Positions 53,767 to 61,582 of a stretch of DNA of 64,000 nt are shown one piece after another. This DNA comes from an uncultured Sediminibacterium sp. (GTDB taxonomy: Bacteria; Bacteroidota; Bacteroidia; Chitinophagales; Chitinophagaceae). Both the position numbers and the translations under genes were made by a program. How positions within the stretch are numbered: the stretch's first letter is position 1; every line of letters starts with the position of its first letter. The notes beneath the pieces were generated by a model that was not told the DNA's origin, made no database searches, and worked only from the letters and a program-made list of their open reading frames with translations. The stretch is from NCBI RefSeq assembly GCF_946481145.1, contig NZ_CAMLMJ010000006.1:62001-126000 (forward strand). The letters are read 5' to 3'.

Positions 53767-55356
53767 ATGATGATTTATAACGGACAAACCGCTGCGGTAA
53801 TTCATGGATTACTGGAAGCCATGCAATCGGGAAAACAATGGTTGGGTATTGATCAATCCATTCAACAGGTTTCCAAAACCGATCTTCATTTTTTTGAAAC
53901 CCATGACCGGGCGATAGATTTTAAAGAGTACAACCAGCAACAACAAAAGGAGGTTGCCCTGCTTCCGGTTGAACTCACTTATGAATACCTGGTTGACCGT
54001 CTAAGGGAAGCGCATGTCATTGGACAGACAAATCCTTCTATTAAAATTGAAGTGGATTTTATCCAGGGATTGTATGAAATCATAAAAGAGGATTTATCGT
54101 TCGCGCATCTTGTTGAAGAGATGGACGCTTTTGATTGGTCGAAAGTGTTTTATGATCCACTGGAAGCGAATACGCAAGCGGAGACTTTTGAAGACAAGGT
54201 ACAATTTAACCGGCTGGAGGCTCTGGTCGAAGCACTGAGCGCTTTTGCACAAATGAGTGAAACAGCACAGGAAAGAATAGGTGCACTGCTGCATCGATAT
54301 TGGGATGGGGAAGCAATGGCCTTGCAGATTGAGGCGGTATTGCAAGGCAGTATGACGGGGCTTGGGAAAAATATTTATACGCTTCAAGCATCGGAAAATA
54401 TTTTAAACGAACCCGATCCTGAAAACAGGATAGACCCGGATCGAAACCCATTATATGACAAGGATGGTAATGCATTCACGGATGCATTAATAGAACATTG
54501 GGAACATCAACAATTAGTAAATCAAAAAACAAATGATATGAACATGGAAAATCTAAAGTATCTGAAAGACAATCTTAAATACACAGGTTTTGGAGATGCT
54601 TTGCATGCTGAACTTGAAAAAAATATTACTGCCAAGAAAAATGAGTTTCAGTTGCATTTTACCACGCAAGTAAATAACCGGCCTTTTGATGCGGTTCTCG
54701 ACTTTCGTAAATCCAATACCGCAGATATCTATTTCTTTAACCGTTACAAAGCGACTATTGAAAAATCTAACGGCGAAAAAGTCAGTCAAGGTTTTCAAAT
54801 CAATAAAGGCAAAGGAGTAACCGCCAAGCAGGCGTATAATCTCCTGCAGGGACGTGCCGTTAAAAGAGAAATGACCGACGCAAAGGGGGAAGAATACCAG
54901 GCCTGGATACAGCTTGACTTTGATAAAAAAGATGAGAAAGGGAATTTTAAAGTCAACAAATACAATGAAAATTATGGGTACGACCTGCGCGATACCATTG
55001 CCAGTTTCCCCGTTTTGGAACTTGATGGCGGTGAAAAGGAAAAAGATCTTTTACGATCACTTGAAAAAGGGAATGCGCAAGTGGCAACCATTGATAATAA
55101 TGGCGAACAATTAAAAGTGTTTCTGGAAGCGAATCCGAAATACAAAACCCTCAATGTGTATGATGAGCAGTTTAAAATGCTGAAGCATGAGGAGTTGCCG
55201 AAGTTGGAGAAGGAACAGCATGTTAAACAGGGGCAAGAAGTTGGTGAACCCAGAAGGGAAGTTAAGCAGGGGAAAGAGTTGAAGCATACCCAAAAGAACG
55301 TGAAAGGATTGATTAGTAAGAAACGAGTACGTAATCAGCAAGGCGTAAAAATATAA
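53767..55356 (+). CDS. element-associated protein with DUF3945/4099-like region, N-terminally extended
   Basis: This 529-residue soluble protein has two parts. Residues 1-255 (QTAAVIHGLLEAMQSGKQWL ...) are not recognised. From about residue 258 the sequence follows a common protein of Bacteroidota conjugative elements: MNMENLKYLKDNLKYTGFGD, DIYFFNRYKATIEK, YGYDLRDTIASFPVLELDGG and EANPKYKTLNVYDEQFKML. That C-terminal block is often a separate gene starting with the same Met, so this may be a fusion, or the second start may be used. The tail is Lys/Glu-rich. It follows traN by 11 bp. Function unknown. Confidence 0.65.
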   Translation: MMIYNGQTAAVIHGLLEAMQSGKQWLGIDQSIQQVSKTDLHFFETHDRAIDFKEYNQQQQKEVALLPVELTYEYLVDRLREAHVIGQTNPSIKIEVDFIQGLYEIIKEDLSFAHLVEEMDAFDWSKVFYDPLEANTQAETFEDKVQFNRLEALVEALSAFAQMSETAQERIGALLHRYWDGEAMALQIEAVLQGSMTGLGKNIYTLQASENILNEPDPENRIDPDRNPLYDKDGNAFTDALIEHWEHQQLVNQKTNDMNMENLKYLKDNLKYTGFGDALHAELEKNITAKKNEFQLHFTTQVNNRPFDAVLDFRKSNTADIYFFNRYKATIEKSNGEKVSQGFQINKGKGVTAKQAYNLLQGRAVKREMTDAKGEEYQAWIQLDFDKKDEKGNFKVNKYNENYGYDLRDTIASFPVLELDGGEKEKDLLRSLEKGNAQVATIDNNGEQLKVFLEANPKYKTLNVYDEQFKMLKHEELPKLEKEQHVKQGQEVGEPRREVKQGKELKHTQKNVKGLISKKRVRNQQGVKI

Positions 55357-55374
55357 TCACCCTAAACCCTTGTT

Positions 55375-56106
55375 ATGAATGTAGAAAATATTGCATCTTT
55401 ATCATCCATACTGATCCGCACGGGATTTGAAGAAAATATTGGTTACCGCTTATTGCAAAAGATATGTTTTAGCCCGGTAGCTTTTATGCTGATTGAAAGG
55501 GTGCATAAAAATGCGGATATATTGACCTGTCAGTTACATTTTGAACGCAACGGAACCGATTATACATGCGGTTATTACGATGTTTCATTGGTCAAAGGGA
55601 TTGTGATGCCAGATCGAACCATTAGTAATATACATCTAGCTGAACTTGATTTGGCAATGGGGGAAATTGATTGGAACTTCCGTGCGGATGATAAAGATTT
55701 CCGGTTAGGTGTGGAAGCTACCTGGAAACGTGAAAAAGCCATTGCCCAGATGGTTAACCAGTTAAGCAGGCTGTCGGTAACAGAGGAGGGAAAATATTTT
55801 GCTGATGCGCTCAAATTGAAATATTGGGCGGAAGCGGGTTTGGATGATTTGGTTGGAAATTTAAACGCCATTAAAGCAAAATTTGAAATCAGCCAGCGCG
55901 TGTATTTTATCGAGGGCGAATGTATTTCAGTGGACGAAGCGTATCGCTTTTTACTCAACCGGTGGATGGAAAAAAAGATGCAGGCGAGAAAGCGGGAAGA
56001 GGGTAAAGAAAATAAGGCTGACAATACTGGCATCACTATGGAAGTCGCGGGCAAAGGACTTTTGCAGAAAAAGAAAAAAACAAGGGTGAAAAGACAAAAC
56101 AGGTAA
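55375..56106 (+). CDS. conserved conjugative-element protein
   Basis: The 243-residue protein (MNVENIASLSSILIRTGFEE, NIGYRLLQKICFSPVAFMLI ...) is of a type regularly found next to the preceding gene in Bacteroidota conjugative elements. It has no signal peptide or membrane segment. The C-terminus is rich in Lys/Arg (KKKKKTRVKRQNR), consistent with nucleic-acid binding. It lies 18 bp after the previous gene. Role unknown. Confidence 0.65.
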   Translation: MNVENIASLSSILIRTGFEENIGYRLLQKICFSPVAFMLIERVHKNADILTCQLHFERNGTDYTCGYYDVSLVKGIVMPDRTISNIHLAELDLAMGEIDWNFRADDKDFRLGVEATWKREKAIAQMVNQLSRLSVTEEGKYFADALKLKYWAEAGLDDLVGNLNAIKAKFEISQRVYFIEGECISVDEAYRFLLNRWMEKKMQARKREEGKENKADNTGITMEVAGKGLLQKKKKTRVKRQNR

Positions 56107-56124
56107 GCATTGCCATGTGTTAGT

Positions 56125-56409
56125 ATGAGAGAGTATGAGCAGTTATCAGCATTTTATGAAGCCATTGCGGATACTACACAGATCAGTGCTTACCATATTT
56201 GTTTATATATAACGCTGGTAAGGTTGAGAAGCACTAGTGGTTGGCAAAACCCGATCACTATCTTTCGTGGCCCTGTCATGCTGGATGCTAGAATGGGTCG
56301 GAAAACCTTCAACAAGTGTATGCGTGATCTGATCCAGTTGGGTTACCTGAAATATGAACCTTCTAACAATCCAGCATCAGGCAGTAAAGTTTATTTTAAC
56401 AAGTTATAG
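56125..56409 (+). CDS. small wHTH protein near the element end
   Basis: With ATG 56125 the product has 94 residues. The sequence SAYHICLYITLVRLRSTSGW, then RKTFNKCMRDLIQLGYLKYE and PASGSKVYFN, looks like a winged helix of the replication-initiator or phage-regulator kind. It could control excision or replication of the element. It lies 18 bp after the previous gene. Confidence 0.6.
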   Translation: MREYEQLSAFYEAIADTTQISAYHICLYITLVRLRSTSGWQNPITIFRGPVMLDARMGRKTFNKCMRDLIQLGYLKYEPSNNPASGSKVYFNKL

Positions 56410-56416
56410 TGTGTGT

Positions 56417-56713
56417 ATGGAGACATTTGTTATTCCGACAGAAGCGGATATAAGGAAATGGGTGAAAGAAGCAGTTAAAGAATCACTGGATACTGCTAAA
56501 CCGAAAGAGGTGTTGGTGACGAATGAGCAAGAACCCTTGCTCGATACAAAGACTATTGCAAATAAACTGGGTATTTCACAGGTAACTTTACGAAAATGGA
56601 GAAGCCTTGGCTTACCATCGCATAAACAAAATCGGAGGGTTTATTTTTTATATAGTGAAGTGATGCGTTATATAGCACATCAGAAGCCCAAAAAGAAATA
56701 TGAGTGGTTATAG
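56417..56713 (+). CDS. HTH_17/excisionase-like DNA-binding protein
   Basis: With ATG 56417 the protein has 98 residues. The C-terminal half carries a MerR/excisionase-type helix-turn-helix: LLDTKTIANKLGISQVTLRK then WRSLGLPSHKQNRRVYFLYS. Excisionases of this type usually sit beside attachment sites. It is followed by a terminator and, 211 bp on, by tRNA-Leu, which fits an element boundary. Its N-terminal half is a charged helix. Confidence 0.7.
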   Translation: METFVIPTEADIRKWVKEAVKESLDTAKPKEVLVTNEQEPLLDTKTIANKLGISQVTLRKWRSLGLPSHKQNRRVYFLYSEVMRYIAHQKPKKKYEWL

Positions 56714-56725
56714 TTATGGTCAAGT

Positions 56726-56752
56726 AAAACCTGTCGATTGGCAGGTTTTTTA
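56726..56752 (+). terminator. intrinsic terminator at the element's right end
   Basis: AAAACCTG, then TCGATTGG, then CAGGTTTTTT form a stem-loop with T-tract. It follows the HTH gene by 13 bp and probably ends the tra transcript. Confidence 0.7.
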
Positions 56753-56876
56753 ATGTGTCTGTTTGAAGGATTGCTCTTAATTTTGTATTATTCTTTAATT
56801 AAAGTTCTTTCAAATACACATCATTTTTTGCAACAATAAACAAAGGAAACAGATCACCTGCAAATCACCTGCAAAT

Positions 56877-56904
56877 AAAAAAGACCCAATTATGTGAGTC
56901 TTTC
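56877..56904 (-). terminator. terminator of the tRNA-Leu gene
   Basis: On the minus strand AAAGACTCA and TTGGGTCTTTTT form an imperfect stem followed by T residues, about 20 bp past the tRNA 3' end. Confidence 0.5.
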
Positions 56905-56924
56905 TAACTGATTGGTTTTCAGTG

Positions 56925-57008
56925 TGCCCAGAACAGGAATCGAACCTGCACTACCTTGCGATAACCAGATTTTGAGTCTAGCGCGTCTACCAGTTCCGCC
57001 ATCTGGGC
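56925..57008 (-). tRNA. tRNA-Leu (anticodon CAA)
   Basis: The minus strand folds as a class II tRNA: acceptor GCCCAGA paired with TCTGGGC, D arm with GGTAGACG, anticodon stem CTAGA/TCTGG with loop CTCAAAA (anticodon CAA), a long variable arm, and T arm with GGTTCGATTCC. The CCA end is not encoded. The 3' end points to the lower coordinates, toward the tra region, so it is a plausible integration target for the element. Confidence 0.95.
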
Positions 57009-57033
57009 TAATGGGCTGCAATATTAAGGAAAG

Positions 57034-57066
57034 AATTTGAAAATTTGGGGATTTGAAAATTTGAAA
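57034..57066. repeat. ATTTGAAA short tandem repeat
   Basis: Several copies of ATTTGAAAA/ATTTGGGG in a row lie just after the hscB stop. The same unit recurs at 62346-62392 and, inverted, at 62839-62882. Confidence 0.6.
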
Positions 57067-57072
57067 ATGAAT

Positions 57073-57561
57073 TTATCTGGACTGATGCAGGAGTCGGTCG
57101 AGGTATTTCTTTTTGAAATAATAGGCTTTCACTTGCAACAACTCTTTTTCGGAAGTAATACCTTCCTGATAACCTGTAATAATCGTTTCAACAGTTGCAT
57201 ATAATTCATTTTTCAGGTCAGAAATCTTGTTTTGTACCGATTCAGTGATACCCGATTCCAATTCTTCATTCAATTCCATTACTTCCATGAGAAAATCGGG
57301 GGATAGCTGGTATTTTTCTTCCTCTTCCAATAACCCCTTTAACTGTAACACATATTTAATGGTTTCATCCGGGTCTTTCAATACCTTGTATGCCTTATTA
57401 ACCTGTGCTGATACCTGCAATGCTTCTTCCTGCTCCGCCTCAGATGCCTGCACAAACCTGTCAGGATGGTATTTTCTCTGCAAAGCAAAATACTGCTTAG
57501 ATAAGCCCGAGCTATCCACTTTAAGGGTGATGGGTAATTCGAAGAGGTCGAAATGGGTCAT
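57073..57561 (-). CDS. hscB: Fe-S cluster co-chaperone HscB
   Basis: The 162-residue protein is a J-domain co-chaperone for iron-sulfur cluster assembly. The J domain (residues 1-70) has the HPD motif in QRKYHPDRFVQ, and the C-terminal helical bundle (about 85-160) has LSPDFLMEVMELNEELES, typical of HscB. It works with HscA and IscU to transfer clusters in the cytoplasm. Length is normal. It is the first clear housekeeping gene beyond the tRNA. Confidence 0.88.
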   Translation of the reverse strand: MTHFDLFELPITLKVDSSGLSKQYFALQRKYHPDRFVQASEAEQEEALQVSAQVNKAYKVLKDPDETIKYVLQLKGLLEEEEKYQLSPDFLMEVMELNEELESGITESVQNKISDLKNELYATVETIITGYQEGITSEKELLQVKAYYFKKKYLDRLLHQSR

Positions 57562-57580
57562 GGTGAGTTGTGATTGATGA

Positions 57581-57752
57581 GTCTGGTAGTCCGGAAGTCC
57601 GGAAGACCGGAAGTCCGATAGTCCGAAAGTCCGGAAGACCAGAGGTAGGAACGGAAGTTGTGCAATAAATACCTTTCTTCGGACTTCCGGTCTTCCGGAC
57701 TATCGGACTACCAGTTTTCCGGACTTTCAGTTTTCCGGACCTTCGGTCTTCC
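57581..57752. repeat. inverted arrays of CCGGAAGTC-like units
   Basis: The left arm (57581-57645) repeats 9-10-nt units such as CCGGAAGTC, CCGGAAGAC and CCGATAGT. The right arm (57676-57752) carries the same units inverted (GACTTCCGG, GTCTTCCGG, ACTATCGG). The two could pair into a long imperfect hairpin in the gap between two divergent genes. Confidence 0.75.
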
Positions 57753-57783
57753 AATCTCCCTATCTTGCCCCAAAATTACTCCA

Positions 57784-58983
57784 ATGCTTGTTATCGGACT
57801 TATTAGAGAGGGAAAAATTCCGGCGGATAACCGGGTGGCACTTACACCCGGACAGTGTAAATGGCTGCAAAAGCATGTTAATGGCTGTAAAATACTGGTA
57901 CAAAAAGCTCCTAACAGATGTTTTGCTGACCTGGAATATGCAGATGCGGGTATTGAATTGACCGATGACCTTAGCAACTGTGATATTTTATTGGGTATTA
58001 AAGAAGTACCCATCGACCAACTGATTCCGGATAAAACTTACCTGTTTTTCTCCCATACAAAGAAAAAACAGCCCTATAACCAGGCTTTAATGCATGCCAT
58101 GGTGGATAAGAAAATAACCCTTATTGACTATGAATGCCTCGAGCACGAAGATGGACAAAGAATCATTGGATTCGGCTTTTTTGCAGGGATTGTAGGGGCC
58201 CATAATGGCATTATGTGTTATGGCAATAGAACAGGATCCCTGAACCTGAATCGCGTAGTTGAAGTGAAAGATTACCGTGAGCTCATACATACCTATTTCG
58301 GCTTGCGCTTACCAAATATCAAAATTGCAGTAACCGGTAGTGGAAGAGTAGCACATGGTATTTTAGAAATCATGAACCTGATGGATGTTCAGGAAGTAGA
58401 ACCAGATGAATATACCAGCAGAAACTTTAGCTATCCGGTTTATGTTCATTTAAAAGGAAGTGATCTTTATCGGCATAAAATAAAAGGGACATACCAACGA
58501 GATGATTTTCACCAGCATCCGGAAAACTACGAATGCATATTCCGCCAATATTATCCACACACAGATATTCTGATGAATGGGATTTATTGGGATCACCATA
58601 TCCCTCGTTTGTTTGAAATGAAAGATTTGCAGGATCCGGCTTTCCGTATTCAAACTATTGCTGATATAACCGATGATAAAGGTGGAAGTGTGCCCTGTAA
58701 CCTCGGAGATGCTACCATCGATGATCCGGTTTATGGGGTAGACAAACATAGTTTCGCCAAAACTGCTCCCTATCTGCCAGGTTCAATTGATATTATGGCC
58801 GTCGGTAACCTGCCCAATGAACTGCCCCGCGATGCCAGTAAGTATTTCGGGGAACAACTGATTAAATATGTGCTGGAAGATTTACTAAATGGAGGCACTG
58901 AAACCATAGATCGTGCAACCATTCTCAGGAAAGGAAACCTTACTTCACATTTTGGGTACCTGGAGGAATATGCGAAAAAGTAA
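57784..58983 (+). CDS. saccharopine/alanine dehydrogenase-like NAD(P) oxidoreductase
   Basis: I start at ATG 57784 (MLVIGLIREGKIPADNRVAL); the longer frame would translate the repeat array. The 399-residue protein has the AlaDh/PNT-type N-terminal domain (NRVALTPGQCKWLQ; TYLFFSHTKKKQPYNQAL), a Rossmann dinucleotide-binding loop (VTGSGRVAHGILEIM), and a C-terminal part with ADITDDKGGSVPCNLGDATI. This fits LYS1-like saccharopine dehydrogenase relatives. The substrate is probably an amino acid or its adduct; the pathway is not given by its neighbours. Confidence 0.75.
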   Translation: MLVIGLIREGKIPADNRVALTPGQCKWLQKHVNGCKILVQKAPNRCFADLEYADAGIELTDDLSNCDILLGIKEVPIDQLIPDKTYLFFSHTKKKQPYNQALMHAMVDKKITLIDYECLEHEDGQRIIGFGFFAGIVGAHNGIMCYGNRTGSLNLNRVVEVKDYRELIHTYFGLRLPNIKIAVTGSGRVAHGILEIMNLMDVQEVEPDEYTSRNFSYPVYVHLKGSDLYRHKIKGTYQRDDFHQHPENYECIFRQYYPHTDILMNGIYWDHHIPRLFEMKDLQDPAFRIQTIADITDDKGGSVPCNLGDATIDDPVYGVDKHSFAKTAPYLPGSIDIMAVGNLPNELPRDASKYFGEQLIKYVLEDLLNGGTETIDRATILRKGNLTSHFGYLEEYAKK

Positions 58984-59056
58984 AAAATGCCACTGAATAC
59001 ACAGAAGTCCACTGAAATATTCTGTGTATTTCTGTGCTCTCTGTGGCAATCAATAA

Positions 59057-59776
59057 CTACAAATGCAGATAATAATCCTTAAGTAAAGCAATAAATTCAA
59101 TAGAATACACCCCCTCTTTTTTTATCAGGATACTTTTTTGAACAGAAACATTATTTTCTCTCTTAAATAATAACATCACCCTGAAAGCCGGATGTTTTTC
59201 TGTTTGATGCACCACTACCTTTTCGTGTAAATAAAATCCATAGTTTCCGGCAAACTGCAAACATTCCGTTAGCCGGTGATAGGGCAGAAGAACCGCAAAT
59301 AATCCTTCCGGAAGAAGACACCGTTTAATATTTTCCCAGAGCGTACCCAATGTTAAACCACTATCATGTAATGCCAGGTTTCTTTGCAAATCGGGGCTCT
59401 TAAGGTCTTGCTCATAAAAAGGCGGATTGGAAATAATCAGGTTGTATTGGTCGTTTTTCCACTCTTCCAGAGATGATTGGTGTGCAATGATTCTATTGTT
59501 CCAGTTAGAAGCAGCTATATTTTCTGCTGCCTGTATCGCAGCGCCTTTGTCTATATCTATTGCATCAATCGTACCAGGAAATTGCTGGGCAAGCATTAAG
59601 GAAAGCAGGCCTGTACCTGTGCCAATATCTAAAGCTTTAGCAGCGCCAGTGAAATTATTTGCTGAAGCCATGTTTCCAACCCATGCACCAAACAAACAGG
59701 CATCGGTACACACTTTCATAGCAGCTTTCTTTTGGTGCACCACAAACTGTTTAAACTGAAAATAATCGTTGGGCAT
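59057..59776 (-). CDS. trmN6: tRNA1(Val) (adenine37-N6)-methyltransferase
   Basis: The 239-residue protein matches the TrmN6/YfiC family: an N-terminal FQFKQFVVHQKKAAMKVCTD, the SAM-binding loop ALDIGTGTGLLSLMLAQ (about residue 50), an acidic strand end IDAIDID, and the catalytic NPPF motif (IISNPPFYEQDL, about 115). It methylates N6 of A37 in tRNA1(Val). Length is normal. Its start lies next to a MITE-like repeat. Confidence 0.85.
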   Translation of the reverse strand: MPNDYFQFKQFVVHQKKAAMKVCTDACLFGAWVGNMASANNFTGAAKALDIGTGTGLLSLMLAQQFPGTIDAIDIDKGAAIQAAENIAASNWNNRIIAHQSSLEEWKNDQYNLIISNPPFYEQDLKSPDLQRNLALHDSGLTLGTLWENIKRCLLPEGLFAVLLPYHRLTECLQFAGNYGFYLHEKVVVHQTEKHPAFRVMLLFKRENNVSVQKSILIKKEGVYSIEFIALLKDYYLHL

Positions 59777-59803
59777 TCGGCAAAGTTAAGTATTAGCTTT
59801 AAG

Positions 59804-60046
59804 CCAGAACTGTCTGAGGAAAATAGGCTGCGAGCTTCTAGCCTCTAGCTGCAAGCCTTGATTGCTGCTTGTTTTAGGTTATCTGCTATTATTTGAATAA
59901 ATGTCAGGGCTTGCGAATATGTTTTGTAAGAATCCTCTTAGAATAAATATTTAATTACCATATTTACGCTAGTGGATGGTTAAATTAATAGCAAAAAAAG
60001 CTAGTAGCCAGCAGCTAGTGGCTAGAAGCTGTTTTCCCCGAACACC
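59804..60046. mobile_element. MITE-like repeat, copy A
   Basis: This segment of about 240 bp has inverted ends (CTGTCTGAGGAAAA on the left; the complement of TTTTCCCCGAACA on the right). Just inside are a second pair of inverted words (AGCTTCTAGCCTCTAGCTGC, and GCAGCTAGTGGCTAGAAGCT). A related copy lies at 61293-61557. It has no open frame and is presumably mobilised in trans, or is a relic. Confidence 0.65.
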
Positions 60047-60093
60047 AATCCCTTTAACCCATAGTTATTATCTTAGGGGGAAGGCTGTTTCAC

Positions 60094-60555
60094 ATGATCA
60101 GAAAATACCGGCTCATTATTGGTTATAGTTTTTGTCTGGCAGTATTGCTTGCCCTACTCAGGTGGATGGAGCTGAGGTATCTTTTGTATGAACATGCATT
60201 TATCATTTATGCCCTTTTCATCGCAGCACTATTTCTGGTTATTGGCGTCTGGCTCTCTCGAAAGCTTACACAACCCAAACAACAAATAACCTTTAAAGAA
60301 AAGATCATTTACCGCAGTACAGATACCCCTTTTTTCCGCAATCAAAAAATGGTAGAAGAACTCGGACTAAGCAGTCGTGAATTGGAAGTTTTGGAATTAA
60401 TGGCATTGGGATATAGTAACAAGGAAATAGCGTCGCAATTATTTGTTTCGCCTAACACAGTTAAAACACATTTATCGAGCATATTCGAAAAATTAAACGT
60501 AGGGAAAAGATTGCAGGCTATTGATCAGGCAAAAAAGCTGGGTTTAATTCCTTGA
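60094..60555 (+). CDS. membrane-anchored LuxR-type regulator
   Basis: The 153-residue protein has two N-terminal membrane helices (LIIGYSFCLAVLLALLRWM; AFIIYALFIAALFLVIGVWL) and a C-terminal LuxR helix-turn-helix (LSSRELEVLELMALGYSNKE, IASQLFVSPNTVKTHLSSIF, EKLNVGKRLQAI). Membrane-bound LuxR proteins of this size are commonly next to DUF4199 genes in Bacteroidota, as here. It lies between two MITE-like copies. The signal and target are unknown. Confidence 0.87.
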   Translation: MIRKYRLIIGYSFCLAVLLALLRWMELRYLLYEHAFIIYALFIAALFLVIGVWLSRKLTQPKQQITFKEKIIYRSTDTPFFRNQKMVEELGLSSRELEVLELMALGYSNKEIASQLFVSPNTVKTHLSSIFEKLNVGKRLQAIDQAKKLGLIP

Positions 60556-60674
60556 AAACTGGTACTAATAGGTGAAAATGTACTAAAGGGTATAAAATCA
60601 CCCTAAAGTATGAACCCGATTATTCGAATTGGATCGATTTTGCGGATCATCTTTTAAATCGAAAAACAACTTAC

Positions 60675-61220
60675 ATGAAAAAAGTAATCCTTATTAATGG
60701 TATCATTGGTGGTTTTATTGTGAGCGCACTCATGGTACTTGCAACCCTGTACTTTAAAAGCACGGGAGATTTTGAAAATGGAATGATCTATGGCTATGCC
60801 TCGATGATCCTGGCATTTATCTTCATTTTTGTTGGAATAAAAAGCTATAGAGATAAATACAATAGTGGATTCATCAGCTTTGGCAAAGCTTTTAAAATTG
60901 GTTTGCTGATTGCATTGATCACTTCAACCTTTTATGTGGTAACCTGGCTGTTCGAATATTTCTATGTATTTACAGATTTCGCGGAAATATATGCTAAAGA
61001 AACACTGGCAAAAGCCAAGGAGTCAGGAGCTACTGCAGCAGAGCTTGCTAAACAAACTGCCGAAATAGCCAAGTTCAACGAAATGTATAAGAATCCCTTC
61101 TTCAATGCCTTAATCACCTATACAGAAATATTACCCGTAGGACTGGTAGTTTCTTTAATCAGCGCGTTCTTCTTGAAGAGGAAAGCTACAAGCGGCAAGC
61201 CACAGGCTGCAAGCTATTAA
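60675..61220 (+). CDS. DUF4199 membrane protein
   Basis: The 181-residue protein has four membrane helices (IIGGFIVSALMVLATLYF; MILAFIFIFVGIKSY; FKIGLLIALITSTFYVVTWL; ILPVGLVVSLISAFFL) and fits DUF4199, with the typical FISFGKAFKIGL and YKNPFFNALITYTEILPVGL. The last residues (KRKATSGKPQAASY) are encoded by a repeat motif at 61187-61215 and may be a recent extension. Function is unknown; it lies 119 bp after the LuxR gene. Confidence 0.85.
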   Translation: MKKVILINGIIGGFIVSALMVLATLYFKSTGDFENGMIYGYASMILAFIFIFVGIKSYRDKYNSGFISFGKAFKIGLLIALITSTFYVVTWLFEYFYVFTDFAEIYAKETLAKAKESGATAAELAKQTAEIAKFNEMYKNPFFNALITYTEILPVGLVVSLISAFFLKRKATSGKPQAASY

Positions 61221-61292
61221 TAAGTGAATGCTCCCAAAATAAAAAGCATCCGGTCACCCGGATGCTTTTTAAAAAACTTGCAGCTTGCAGCC
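61205..61292. repeat. inverted repeat enclosing a terminator
   Basis: GGCTGCAAGCT (61205-61215) and AGCTTGCAGCC (61282-61292) are perfect inverted copies around the terminator. The left arm lies in the last codons of the DUF4199 gene; the right arm abuts MITE-like copy B. Confidence 0.7.
61241..61270 (+). terminator. intrinsic terminator after the DUF4199 gene
   Basis: AAAAAGCATCCGG (61241-61253), loop TCAC, CCGGATGCTTTTT (61258-61270): a perfect 13-bp stem with T-tract. Confidence 0.85.
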
Positions 61293-61557
61293 CGAACTGT
61301 CCGGGAAAAATAGTCTGATAGCTTCTCCACAGGAGTTATTCTGACTAGCCTCTAGCTGCTAGCCTTGATTGGCGCTTGTTTTAGGTTTTCTTCTATTATT
61401 TGAAAAGTGAGAGGGCTTGCGAATTTATTTTGCAAAATCCTACTTAAAATAAAAATTTAACTACCATATTTAGGCTTGTGGATGGTTGAAATAATAGCAA
61501 AAAAAAAGCTAGTAGCTAGCAGCTAGTGGCTAGAAGCTGTTTTTTCTCCGGACAGCA
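61293..61557. mobile_element. MITE-like repeat, copy B
   Basis: The segment parallels copy A (59804-60046) in the same order: CTGTCCGGGAAAAA at the left end, CTAGCCTCTAGCTGCTAGCC, TTGTTTTAGGTT, TGGATGGTTGAAATAATAGC, AGCTAGTGGCTAGAAGCTG, and a right end that is the complement of CTGTCCGGAGAAAA. It is about 20 bp longer, owing to an insertion near 61325-61350. Confidence 0.65.
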
Positions 61558-61582
61558 ATGGCTTGTAGACCGTAGCTTATTC

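Noticed and set aside
56850..56876. Two close copies of ATCACCTGCAA as a possible CRISPR or attachment repeat
   Set aside because: Only two very short adjacent copies without spacers; no second copy of the tRNA end was found in the window.
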